NCBI GenBank assembly: GCA_039033415.1
Contig: JBCCCR010000025.1
Location: 1-64,000, forward strand
Direction of reading: 5' to 3'
DNA: 64,000 bases
Source: Pseudomonadota bacterium
GTDB taxonomy: Bacteria; Pseudomonadota; Gammaproteobacteria; Xanthomonadales; SZUA-38
The notes below the pieces were generated by a model. That model did no database searches, had not been told where the DNA came from, and was given only the letters and a program-made list of their open reading frames with translations. Each line of letters opens with the position of its first letter. Position 1 is the first letter of the stretch. Below are positions 43,408 through 52,257 of the stretch, piece after piece. Made by a program: the position numbers and the translations under genes.

Positions 43408-44799
43408 CTACCCGTGTTGGAGATGGCCGCTAAGGCGCAGCGCCAGCTGCGCAATTGTCAGACCAGTGTTTGTGTATGAGTGTTCGGGCAGTACCGAAGC
43501 GTCACAGACAAATACGTTGTTCAGCGCTTTGAGTCTCAAGTTCCGATCAAGCAGGTCATGCTCTCCGTCTCCGAATGCAACGGTCCCGGAATGATGGGCC
43601 GCCGACCAGAGCCAATCCCCAGACAATTCAGTTTTGAGCGCAATCCGCTGCACATTCGGCGCGAGTATCTCTTTTAGCTTTTCGAGCATCTCCCGGTACT
43701 TGCCGAATTCGAGAGAATTGATTTGCCAGTCAATCGCTACCTCATTTTCATCCGCCTGCACTTCGTTAGCTGAAGCACGCTGTTCAGTGATGAACAGGAT
43801 TGCGAAGGTCCGCGATTTGGACTGCCTGCCCGTAAGATGCTGGTGGATTTCTGTTACGACGTCAGGATGAAAGATCCGCGGCGAGAACGCGTTTCTGATC
43901 CGCCTGATCCCTTTCGAAGCTCCGAGCGCAGACTTGAAGCGGTACAGCTTCGGATCATTGGTCATGGTAGACGATGGCCGTAGAAACGCGGCACCACTGT
44001 AAGCGCCACAAGCACTCTTTACCCTGATCATGTGTCGCGCATAGAACGAGCCATAGTCAGCCCTAGCGAAGTGGTGAAGCTTTGTGGCGAAATCAGCAGA
44101 TACCCGGATTTTGCCGACAAAACCCATCGGGTGATCAATCAAACCTCTCCCGGCTAACGGCACAGAAGCGCCGACGGTTCGCAGGCATGTGTTGACAACC
44201 TGCGGGCTGCCCATTGTGCCAGCGCTGATCACCAGCTGATCGCAGGGCAGACGCCTCGATTCTCCGTCCACAACAAAGCCAACTTCGGTGACGGCGTTTC
44301 CTGAACACTTGACCGTAAGATTCTGTACAGCGAAATAGCGGTCCACATCCTCTGACAATGACTGAGGCTTATGTCCTTTCGGGTAAAGCAGACAGTCAAT
44401 GTCGTTCGCAAGACCCCCTACTCCTCTCATCAGTTGGTTCACTTTTTTCTGCACCGCAAGAAACTGGTCTCGGAAAGAGCCCGCTTTGAAATGAAGTTGG
44501 AACGCAGCTTCATCAGTGTAGGCTTCGGCATCCGCCAGGACTGCCCTTGCTGCTGGCTCGGTGATATCTGATGCGCGCATCGGAATTAGGCCGTTATCCC
44601 AAAGGTTCGTGGTTCCACCCGCCCCGTAGCAAAAGGTGTTGGTCGTGCCGATTCGCGACCTGATGAATCGAAGCGTCGGATACCGGATTCCAGTCCGTGG
44701 ACCCTTTTCCAACACCGTCACTTCACCATGTGCCTTGGCAGAGTTGGCAAAAACCGACCCACCAAGTCCGGATCCAACGACAACGATTTTCTTGGCCAT
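43408..44799 (-). CDS. GMC-type FAD-dependent oxidoreductase
   Basis: 463 residues: FAD motif IVVVGSGLGGSVFA at the N-terminus, a second dinucleotide-like segment LVISAGTMGSPQVVN, and the GMC C-terminal block WLWSAAHHSGTVAFG with the active-site His pair, then FVCDASVLPEHSYTNTGLTIAQLALRL. GMC enzymes oxidise alcohol groups of sugars, sterols or choline; the substrate here is unknown. It sits between a GT4 gene and an SDR gene in an EPS cluster, so oxidation of a sugar hydroxyl to a keto group, later reduced or epimerised by the SDR, is a reasonable inference. Confidence 0.85.
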   Translation of the reverse strand: MAKKIVVVGSGLGGSVFANSAKAHGEVTVLEKGPRTGIRYPTLRFIRSRIGTTNTFCYGAGGTTNLWDNGLIPMRASDITEPAARAVLADAEAYTDEAAFQLHFKAGSFRDQFLAVQKKVNQLMRGVGGLANDIDCLLYPKGHKPQSLSEDVDRYFAVQNLTVKCSGNAVTEVGFVVDGESRRLPCDQLVISAGTMGSPQVVNTCLRTVGASVPLAGRGLIDHPMGFVGKIRVSADFATKLHHFARADYGSFYARHMIRVKSACGAYSGAAFLRPSSTMTNDPKLYRFKSALGASKGIRRIRNAFSPRIFHPDVVTEIHQHLTGRQSKSRTFAILFITEQRASANEVQADENEVAIDWQINSLEFGKYREMLEKLKEILAPNVQRIALKTELSGDWLWSAAHHSGTVAFGDGEHDLLDRNLRLKALNNVFVCDASVLPEHSYTNTGLTIAQLALRLSGHLQHG

Positions 44800-44838
44800 C
44801 TCCGATCTCGCTCCTGCTGAATGCTCAGGACGTAGTGT

Positions 44839-46020
44839 TCACGGGTCAAGATCCCCCCGACAATATCCAGAAATTGCTGAATCGAGCACCGATACCGTCT
44901 CCGCGGCATTCCGATCCCACGTCAGGCCGCGTACCGAGTCTCGTACTTTTGCCGCGTCCCAACGCCGCCGCAGGATGTCGTTGATTGCGGCAGCAACGTG
45001 GTCAGGAGACGATGCGTCAACCAGCAACCCGTTCTTCCCTTCCTGCACAACCTCCGGAATTCCTCCAACCTGGGAAGCGAGGACCGGTGTGCCCGTCGCC
45101 ATGGCTTCAAGCAGCACATTGGGGACGCCTTCATTGCGACTCAGCAAACACACCAGATCAGCTGCGGACATCAGCATCGGAATCTCGTGGTGAGGCCGGC
45201 GGCCGGCAAACCAAACACGATCGGCGACGCCAGCAGACCGCGCCTGTTCTTTCAGCGTTGCTAGTTCGCTCCCGTCACCTACGATGAAAAGTCGGCAGTC
45301 ACGCACAGCCGCCTGAGTGAACCCCGCAATCAGACGGTCCACACCCTTCACCTGCTTTAGATTCCCAACATAAAGCAGCATCTTTTCGGTCTTGGCTATA
45401 CCCAGTTTCTCGCGGCATTGCGCTTGGCCCAGACGCTGAAATCGCTCCAGATCGACGCCGTTGTAGATCGTCACCGTACGTATTGCTTCGGCGCCTAGAC
45501 CTATCATGCTTTTGCGAAGATCCTGGCTTACGGCAATACTGAAATCGGCCAACCTCAAAGCAGCCCTGGCGCCTTCCATCCTAGCCCCTGGATCCAGGCT
45601 GTGGATGTCGGAGCCGTGTGCTTTGATCACCACAGGCAGCCCTGCCTGCCGGGCGAGCTGCGCCGCCGCCAGCGCATCCGGATAAATCCAGGTGGCGTAA
45701 ACAACATCAGGGGCAAACTCGGCGAGCTGACGACGAAAATCCGCGGCGATTGAGCGCCTGAAGCAATAGGGGTAGGAAGCGCGGGCAATTCTCGGAGGAT
45801 AGAAAAATGTCGGGTGCACCAATCCCGCGAGCTGCCGCTCCAGGGGCTGGAGACTACGATCAGCACGCCGTTTTCGACCGGCTGGCGACGTCCACGCAAC
45901 TGGCGCGATTACAGATAGCGATACCCGCTGAGCAAGATGCAGCAGGTGCTGCTCATTGAACGTTGACCTCCCCGGCTCAAGCAGGTTCGGAAACAAATTT
46001 GTGATCGCCAGTACTCTCAA
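44839..46020 (-). CDS. Family 4 glycosyltransferase
   Basis: 393 residues: RVLAITNLFPNLLEPGRSTFNEQHLLHLA, FAPDVVYATWIYPDALAA, VIKAHGSDIH, TIYNGVDLERF, LLYVGNLKQVKGVDRLI, and SRNEGVPNVLLEAMATGTPVLASQVGGIPEVV (donor-binding EGxxNVxxEA motif). A clear GT-B retaining transferase. The start is TTG sharing TTGA with the stop of the gene upstream, with AGGA just before it. It extends the repeat unit in the cytosol; donor not predictable. Confidence 0.92.
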   Translation of the reverse strand: MRVLAITNLFPNLLEPGRSTFNEQHLLHLAQRVSLSVIAPVAWTSPAGRKRRADRSLQPLERQLAGLVHPTFFYPPRIARASYPYCFRRSIAADFRRQLAEFAPDVVYATWIYPDALAAAQLARQAGLPVVIKAHGSDIHSLDPGARMEGARAALRLADFSIAVSQDLRKSMIGLGAEAIRTVTIYNGVDLERFQRLGQAQCREKLGIAKTEKMLLYVGNLKQVKGVDRLIAGFTQAAVRDCRLFIVGDGSELATLKEQARSAGVADRVWFAGRRPHHEIPMLMSAADLVCLLSRNEGVPNVLLEAMATGTPVLASQVGGIPEVVQEGKNGLLVDASSPDHVAAAINDILRRRWDAAKVRDSVRGLTWDRNAAETVSVLDSAISGYCRGDLDP

Positions 46021-47186
46021 TCCTGAAGCACTGGTGGGGGTTGAAGATAGAAATCTCGATAGTCGCCTGGATTGCCAGTCTTCCCGGATTCTGCGGCTTT
46101 CGCAATGTTGACCATCTCTCTGGCCGTGACATAGTGTAGGCAGTAGCTGGATCCGTCGTTGTACCTGCGCTCCAGGTCAGTAAACATCGCATCCATCTTC
46201 TCACCCAGCAACGTATCCATATCGTGATCCTGGGTGCCATGCGTGTGGATTTTTACGAAGACCCATTCCGGCCTGCCTTGAACGTGGATGTGTTCCCTGA
46301 TCCAAAGGTCAGTCCGCTCTGGTGAAGGCGGCTGACCCGAACGGATATCGGAGTTTTCTGTGCGGGGGATGACACCCCATTTGCGATCACGCCAGTTCAA
46401 CGTGAGCGGCCCCTGTATCAGAAGCAAGTCCCCGACGGGTTTTCCACCGACGCTCATCAGTACCCCGCGGTCATGAGATTTCGGACGTAACGGGTCGTCC
46501 GTGGCGTAGTAGATACTGTTAATCGTTCGGGTTTGGGAGGGGTCTGGCGCAGCGGGCAGGGTGAAATCTGCGTAGCAGCCGGTGTCCGCAAGGATCGATA
46601 TTTCATTGTTGACACCACACCATCGCCCGTCGGGGCGGGCGTTGTCGAGGCACCAATTGCCGTGTATGAATGCGTACACGGGTTTTCCGGTGTCCGGAGA
46701 TCGACTCAACAGACCGTGAGTGTCAGAGAGGGTTTTACAGAAGCGGTTGAGCTTTAGACGAAGCTTTTCTTCGGTATCGTTATCATGATGCAAATGCACC
46801 TCGACTTCTCCGAAACCTGCCCTGCAAAGGTCCGTCAGCGCATCGAGGTGCTCTTCGCGATATTCTTCCTCCGGATAAAAGAACGTGTGCTGTGGCGGCT
46901 TGCCGTCAGCATCAAGGTGACCTTTCGCCATTTCAGGATATTCCTTCGACCAGCGGCTAACCCTTTCCCGCTCCTTTGCTAAGGTCGCATTCCTCCACAT
47001 GGGTTCGTAGTGGTCAACGAAGCAGAAAATTACGTGTATAGGCCCGCTGGTTTCGGGCGCTTTTTTGAGTTTCCGAAGCACATAGGGACGCAACCACAGG
47101 TGCATATTGCGCTTTCTGACCAATGCGGCGACCAAGCAGAGAGAAGCCACTAGAAACGCTAAGCCTACGTAGAAAACTACAGCCAT
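46017..47186 (-). CDS. Membrane-anchored deacetylase-like protein
   Basis: 389 residues with one N-terminal transmembrane helix (VVFYVGLAFLVASLCLVAALV) and a soluble domain starting IHVIFCFVDHYEP. VDHYEP and VEVHLHHDND recall the Asp-His and His-x-x-x-Asp metal motifs of polysaccharide deacetylase relatives, and HTHGTQDHDMD adds further potential ligands. I recall similar proteins in EPS clusters but no named enzyme. The orientation places the domain in the cytosol or periplasm depending on topology, which is not clear. It is coupled to the GT4 gene downstream. A carbohydrate esterase role is tentative. Confidence 0.7.
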   Translation of the reverse strand: MAVVFYVGLAFLVASLCLVAALVRKRNMHLWLRPYVLRKLKKAPETSGPIHVIFCFVDHYEPMWRNATLAKERERVSRWSKEYPEMAKGHLDADGKPPQHTFFYPEEEYREEHLDALTDLCRAGFGEVEVHLHHDNDTEEKLRLKLNRFCKTLSDTHGLLSRSPDTGKPVYAFIHGNWCLDNARPDGRWCGVNNEISILADTGCYADFTLPAAPDPSQTRTINSIYYATDDPLRPKSHDRGVLMSVGGKPVGDLLLIQGPLTLNWRDRKWGVIPRTENSDIRSGQPPSPERTDLWIREHIHVQGRPEWVFVKIHTHGTQDHDMDTLLGEKMDAMFTDLERRYNDGSSYCLHYVTAREMVNIAKAAESGKTGNPGDYRDFYLQPPPVLQD

Positions 47187-47252
47187 ACTTCGTCAACCTC
47201 ACACGCACGACAGGCGAAGTGCCGGGTCGCTACGCTGTGCAGATAAAGTTGT

Positions 47253-48359
47253 TTACCCACCTAAACACCTTTCGTAAAGCTTTGCGTATCGCTCAGCCAT
47301 CCTTGAGAAAGACCCATGTTCCATTGACCAATTCCGACCACTTGCGCCGAGCTTGCTACAGAGCGTTAGGTCACCAGACAGCCGCACCATCGCCTCGGTC
47401 ATCGCGCTTTCGTCCCCGCTAGAGACAAGTAGACCCGTTGTTTCATGATTCACTATTTCTCCGTTCCCACCGACAGCCGTGGCAATAATCGGCAATCCAG
47501 CTGCGCTCGCCTCTACCAGCGCAACAGAGTAGCCCTCCGACTTCGAGCTGAGCACAAAAACGTCCATAGAGGGCAGTAAATCCGGGACGTCCGCCCGTTC
47601 GCCCAGCAGCAGCACCTGACGTCCTATGTCCAACTCATCGACCAGCGTTTCGACGGCGGCCCGCTTGGAGCCTTCCCCTACAATCAGCAGATATACGTGC
47701 CGCTTCCCAGCAAACGCCCGCGAAAAAGATCTCAGCATCAGCTCGTGGTTCTTCGCCCAGTTGAGTCGGCCAACGGTCCCGAAGACTATGGCTGATTCGG
47801 AAATTCCAAGCTCTCTGCGCAGCGTAAGCCCGGTTGGATCCACCGGCTTCAGAAACGGCTCGAGGTAAGTGCCGTTCGGGATTACGTGAATCTTTGAAGG
47901 CTTTCTGCGACGCAAAGTCTCGAGCTGCCTCGCCTCAGCGGCCGCCTGGCACACGCAGACAACAGCACTGGAAAAGGGGAGTGCCAGACGAAACAGTCGC
48001 TCCCGCCGCAAGCTCGGATCGCCCCCCATGCCATGTCGAGTAGTAATCATGGGGATCCCGTTCAACCCTGCAGGAATAGCTGAATAGTAGTGAGGAATAT
48101 GATTGTGGGCATGCACGACATCAGTCCGCTTCAACCGACGGGTCAAGCGCAACAGGAGCCCAAGATCGATACCGGGGCTTTTATTGAGTTCCATCACCTC
48201 GATGTTCAACGCCTTTAACTCGTCTGCCAGCGCGCCGCCATGGTAGATACATGCAACTGCGGGTTGTTCACCGCTAGCCTGCTGAGACCGCGCAAGATTG
48301 ACGACCACTCGCTCAAGCCCACCAGTCTCCAGCGACTCAACAACGTGGACAATTTTCAT
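47253..48359 (-). CDS. Family 4 glycosyltransferase
   Basis: 368 residues: IVHVVESLETGGLERVVVNLA (typical GGxE start), DVVHAHNHIPHYYS, VIPNGTYLEPF, FGTVGRLNWAKNHELMLRSF, and SSKSEGYSVALVEASAAGLPIIATAVGGNGEIV. Highly typical of EPS glycosyltransferases. It shares ATGA with the CapK-like gene upstream, which hints that these two act on the same intermediate. A 66-nt gap separates it from the deacetylase-like gene. Confidence 0.93.
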   Translation of the reverse strand: MKIVHVVESLETGGLERVVVNLARSQQASGEQPAVACIYHGGALADELKALNIEVMELNKSPGIDLGLLLRLTRRLKRTDVVHAHNHIPHYYSAIPAGLNGIPMITTRHGMGGDPSLRRERLFRLALPFSSAVVCVCQAAAEARQLETLRRRKPSKIHVIPNGTYLEPFLKPVDPTGLTLRRELGISESAIVFGTVGRLNWAKNHELMLRSFSRAFAGKRHVYLLIVGEGSKRAAVETLVDELDIGRQVLLLGERADVPDLLPSMDVFVLSSKSEGYSVALVEASAAGLPIIATAVGGNGEIVNHETTGLLVSSGDESAMTEAMVRLSGDLTLCSKLGASGRNWSMEHGSFSRMAERYAKLYERCLGG

Positions 48360-49711
48360 TGAGAGCTGAGTTGATTAACGGTAACCCGATGCTTTCCGCT
48401 GGGACCACGGTCTATACGATCCAGGATTTCTACTCGCAGCTCCATTTCAGGTCCGAAAACCTTGGCTACTTCCTGCCTGACCAATTCGACGGCTGAGAGA
48501 TCTTCGCGGCCGCCCCAGACCAGCTTCAAAGTCAATTGATCACTACGGGATTGAACAACCTGGAAATTCCTGATTTCTTCAAAGTCTTTTAACAGGTGCG
48601 GGAAAAATTCTCCGGGTACCGGACGACCTTCGGGCGTTCTGAGAACATCGAGAATCCGACCTTCAACGTATTTGAGGAGCGGAAATGGCCGGCCGCATGG
48701 GCAGGACTCCTTCTCTATCATGCCAATGTCTCCAATCTCGTAGCGAACAAACGGCATGCGGGTATTGTGGAGATCCGTGACGAGAATCCGGCCTGGTCCG
48801 TCCGTTGGTAACCCATGGTCATCCACAATTTCAACAACCACCTGATCGATGTTTATATGTAAACCGGCGTGGCGCTCACACTCGGCCGCGATCAGCATGA
48901 ACTCTCTGGAACCATAGGTGTTGAAAACCGGGCATCTGAAAACCTGCTGCAAGAACTCGCGGCTGGCCTCTGGTAGTGGTTCGGCGCCTGTGATGATGCT
49001 ATCCGGTGAAAATGGCGTTACCTTTTTAGCGCGGCAATACCGCGCTACTTCAACCAGCGGCGCTACATAGGCGACGATAGTTTTTGGTTTGTATCTTTGA
49101 ATTTCATCGATATATTGGTCAACGTTTGAATCGGACAGTTCAAATGCATTTAGCATTCGGCGACCGTTTAGCGCGTGATACATCGCTTCCTTAGCCCTCC
49201 CGAACGCACTCATTTCACCAGTTGGCGCCCCCCAAAGGTAAATTGTTGGATCACCAAGCCTAGCTCCAGCCCAGCCATACCCGCGCCACATCACAGCGAC
49301 CCTCCGGTAATAGCTGTCACGATCATGTTCGAACGTCAGCGGGACGCCAGTTGACCCACCGGTCGCCTTTCTTACTGGAGAAGGCGAAGATTCCTTGGAA
49401 ATTAGAGATTGATAATTTTGACGAATCGACTTCTTATCGAGGATTGGCAAAATCGACAACTCGTCTATCGTAGGGATGTCAGCTGGCGTAATGCCCCGCT
49501 GATTGAATACTTGTTGGTAGTAAGGTACCTGCTGGTAGCAGTGACGGAGCAGCGCGCCGAGTTTCCGAGCCTGTAGATCCAATAGGTTACTCTCGCTGAG
49601 GAACTCATTTTCCTGGTAGTCCCGGAAATAACGGACCGTAGGTCGCCCCCGTAGTCCCTTTTCATACAGCGGAAACACAACCCGTCTGATCAAATGTCCG
49701 TATAAGCTCAC
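48356..49711 (-). CDS. CapK/phenylacetate-CoA ligase-like AMP-forming enzyme
   Basis: 451 residues of the CapK branch of the ANL superfamily: RKATGGSTGVPLTFEHD (ATP loop), FNTYGSREFMLIAAEC (A5-like), and TRMPFVRYEIGDIGMIEKESCPCGRPFP (A7 region with a Cys pair). The C-terminal subdomain ends KHRVTVNQL, keeping the usual lysine. Homologues sit in capsule and EPS loci where their acid substrate is unknown. GTG start with GGAGG 5 nt upstream decides the start. It could activate an acyl group for transfer to the polymer, together with the FemAB-like protein at 51130. Confidence 0.88.
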   Translation of the reverse strand: MSLYGHLIRRVVFPLYEKGLRGRPTVRYFRDYQENEFLSESNLLDLQARKLGALLRHCYQQVPYYQQVFNQRGITPADIPTIDELSILPILDKKSIRQNYQSLISKESSPSPVRKATGGSTGVPLTFEHDRDSYYRRVAVMWRGYGWAGARLGDPTIYLWGAPTGEMSAFGRAKEAMYHALNGRRMLNAFELSDSNVDQYIDEIQRYKPKTIVAYVAPLVEVARYCRAKKVTPFSPDSIITGAEPLPEASREFLQQVFRCPVFNTYGSREFMLIAAECERHAGLHINIDQVVVEIVDDHGLPTDGPGRILVTDLHNTRMPFVRYEIGDIGMIEKESCPCGRPFPLLKYVEGRILDVLRTPEGRPVPGEFFPHLLKDFEEIRNFQVVQSRSDQLTLKLVWGGREDLSAVELVRQEVAKVFGPEMELRVEILDRIDRGPSGKHRVTVNQLSSQ

Positions 49712-49826
49712 CTTGCCTCCTGCAGGTGGTGGACGCCTCTAACACTCATGGCTTGTAAAACTCCATAGCGTATAGAGCCCGGCTTGCCTGATGAAGCTTT
49801 GGTCATGATCAGGCGCGCGACTATTG

Positions 49827-51128
49827 CTACAGCAATACCCTTACGACCACATAACAGCCGAGGATGCAACACAGCGAAATCACAACCCAGGTCAAAAAAT
49901 CCTGGCTCATTCTGAAGGACTTCAGTGCGGGATAAACTGTGCGCAAGTAACCGTAGTAGCCCGTTATCATACCGAGAATGATGTACGGAAAGACGACATA
50001 GCTTCTCGACAAAAAACATGCCGCGACCAGGAAACCCACGAAGGAAAGAAATAGTGCGTAAGAAACGGAAACTTCCAGCTTCTGCGTTTCGGTCTGAGGT
50101 TCCGGGTCCCGTCGAAATGCAGCCTGCCTTGCCATAAGGAATCCGTAGCCGAACATCGCGATAAAAATCAGCGTTCCGACAAAACCCAGCTCTCCAATTA
50201 CAAGCACCAGCGTGTTGTGTGCCGTGCGGATGTGGTGGTCGGTAAAGGTACCGGCCCCCACCCCGAAAATCGGGTTGGACTCAAACATCTGCAGACCTGC
50301 ATACCACGCGTCAACACGCCCGCCGGCGGATGATTCAGCGACCGAGAGGCGCTGCATTCTTCCTGGCAGCAGGCTTATTGCAGCGACGCCAGCCGTTACC
50401 AGACCGCCTGCAGTGACGACGCCGATACGCTTGTAGACGTGTACAAGCAAGACGGCAAACGCAGCCAGCATCGTGCCCCTGGACTGCGTTAGATAGGCAC
50501 CGTAAAGATAGCTGCCCGCTGCGCTAAGCCAGAAAAGCTTGACCATAAAGTTTCGGGAATTCGACGAGAAGTGGAGCGCAAATGGGAGCGCCATTACCAA
50601 AAACATCCCTAGATCGTTCGGGTCATTGAGAAGCCCGATATAGCGCACTCGATCGTATACCGTAGTTTCGCCGGTCCAACCAACTCCGTTGAAGTGTTGT
50701 TGAAGACTGTGAACGACCAATGCGATGCCGCAAAGCGCGAATACGCGCATCAGCATCCTGACAGAATTCAACCCAAAACTGGCTGCATTGATTAGAAAAA
50801 AAACGATGCATGTCGGTAGAAAATTGAAAAACCAGTCGTAAGCGCCAGAAAACCAGCCTCCGGCAAGCCTCGATGCACAAGTCGCAAAAAGGAATACTGC
50901 CACGAGCTTGCTGACTGGCCCCGCGAGATTCTTGTTGCCAACGATAACCGCTAGCATGCTAAGCCCGAACGACAAGGGAACGATCGGGAAATCGTACAGA
51001 GCTGGAACGAACTCTTGCGGTCGTATGACAATTATCGTCAAGTTGGCTGCCACAAGCAGCAGCAGCGCGGTACTCTGCTGATTTTCCCTGGATACGGGAA
51101 ACCTGACTGCGGATTGGGCGACGCTCAC
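49827..51128 (-). CDS. O-antigen ligase/polymerase family protein (Wzy-like)
   Basis: 433 residues, about 11-12 transmembrane helices, and a large periplasmic loop followed by GVGAGTFTDHHIRTAHNTLVLVIGELGFVG, the H-N-x4-E region typical of the O-antigen ligase/Wzy domain. It polymerises flipped repeat units or ligates the finished chain. As the only such gene in an EPS locus with chain-length and export genes, polymerase is the better call. GTG start, one base after the FemAB-like stop, so coupled. A 115-nt gap follows before the CapK-like gene. Confidence 0.9.
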   Translation of the reverse strand: MSVAQSAVRFPVSRENQQSTALLLLVAANLTIIVIRPQEFVPALYDFPIVPLSFGLSMLAVIVGNKNLAGPVSKLVAVFLFATCASRLAGGWFSGAYDWFFNFLPTCIVFFLINAASFGLNSVRMLMRVFALCGIALVVHSLQQHFNGVGWTGETTVYDRVRYIGLLNDPNDLGMFLVMALPFALHFSSNSRNFMVKLFWLSAAGSYLYGAYLTQSRGTMLAAFAVLLVHVYKRIGVVTAGGLVTAGVAAISLLPGRMQRLSVAESSAGGRVDAWYAGLQMFESNPIFGVGAGTFTDHHIRTAHNTLVLVIGELGFVGTLIFIAMFGYGFLMARQAAFRRDPEPQTETQKLEVSVSYALFLSFVGFLVAACFLSRSYVVFPYIILGMITGYYGYLRTVYPALKSFRMSQDFLTWVVISLCCILGCYVVVRVLL

Positions 51129-51129
51129 T

Positions 51130-52248
51130 TTACTTTCGTTGCCGTTTGAGAAGCGACTTTAATCGCCGGCCAAATCCCGGAGACTCACCACCAGACCTTG
51201 ACACAAGCACGTCGATTGTCTCACGGCTTTGGGGAGCAAGCATTTTGGATACGGAATTTGAAGCGAGAAAGTCGCACCGGCTGGCGCCATGCTTAATAAC
51301 ATGACGTATAGCCTCACCACACAGGGCTAGGTGTTCGTCTAGGTTGGGCTTGTCCCTGGTCGTCCTAATAGAATCAACATAAGTTGTCCCGCCCCAACGG
51401 TAGGTGAGCAATACGCTTGCGTGCTTTCGGTCAACCACACAACTTACTGCTGAGACGCGGTCGCTGCGAATGAGGTCAGCACATAGCCTTTTCACGAACG
51501 TACCATCTTGAGAAGTCAGGACCGAATTCGGCCGGCCCAGTCCGAGTTTGATATACCGCTCAACCCATGCAGCGACGTCCTGCTTCTCGGTATGAACCTC
51601 AATTTTTGTTCGGGCATCAAAACCGGCTTTCTCGCAGGCAACTTGCACAAGCTTTTGTGTGTCTGGTCCAAGAGTATTGAGATAAAGCGGAAAGCTGGGC
51701 GGCAGCTCAATGATTTCATGCTTCACGCGACTGAAGGAGGACTCGCTCACGCCGAGATCCCTCATCAGCCTTCTGGCAAAAGGACTATCCGTTGGCACTC
51801 CTTTAAGGTTTGCAGTCCGCCAGACCGCGCCTTCGCCCAGCATCGCAGGCACGATCATTCCGGTCACACGAGTCCGATCGCGCGGTCGCGCTAAAAGATC
51901 AAAATACCCGCCTTGGAGACCGCCATGAGAGCCCAAGAAACGAAGTTCGTAATAGTCACCTTGCGTAAACTTTCGCCGCCGGATTAAAAATGCTGGGAGC
52001 AAACCAAGAAGTTTTGCGGCCCGGTCCCGGACGGCATAGACACGCAGATCATGGTCGCGCGCGAAAACCATCCACCAGTTCAGTACGTACTCCGCGGACT
52101 GAAACAAATCAGATTCCGGGCATTCAAGGCATAATTCGTTCCACTCCCTCGCCAGGGACGATACCTCCGCTTCCTCGCTTATTACCCTGAGCGACAAGCC
52201 CAAATGAGCCTGATGCTGGCCAGCAGCGCTAATTTGGTCCGGCTCCAT
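51130..52248 (-). CDS. FemAB/CelD-like GNAT acyltransferase (XrtA-associated type)
   Basis: 372 residues with the Acetyltransf_6 layout: WNELCLECPESDLFQSAEYVLNWWMVF near residue 40, RFLGSHGG, a long linker, then the core AVSCVVDRKHASVLLTYRWGGTTYVDSIRTTRD and CDFLASNSVSKMLAPQ. FemAB-type proteins are regular members of exosortase-A EPS loci and resemble CelD/BcsL of cellulose loci. It likely transfers an acyl or aminoacyl group to a sugar or lipid-linked intermediate. The outer-membrane barrel gene ends in the same operon only 9 nt downstream. Confidence 0.82.
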   Translation of the reverse strand: MEPDQISAAGQHQAHLGLSLRVISEEAEVSSLAREWNELCLECPESDLFQSAEYVLNWWMVFARDHDLRVYAVRDRAAKLLGLLPAFLIRRRKFTQGDYYELRFLGSHGGLQGGYFDLLARPRDRTRVTGMIVPAMLGEGAVWRTANLKGVPTDSPFARRLMRDLGVSESSFSRVKHEIIELPPSFPLYLNTLGPDTQKLVQVACEKAGFDARTKIEVHTEKQDVAAWVERYIKLGLGRPNSVLTSQDGTFVKRLCADLIRSDRVSAVSCVVDRKHASVLLTYRWGGTTYVDSIRTTRDKPNLDEHLALCGEAIRHVIKHGASRCDFLASNSVSKMLAPQSRETIDVLVSRSGGESPGFGRRLKSLLKRQRK

Positions 52249-52257
52249 AATCAGACC

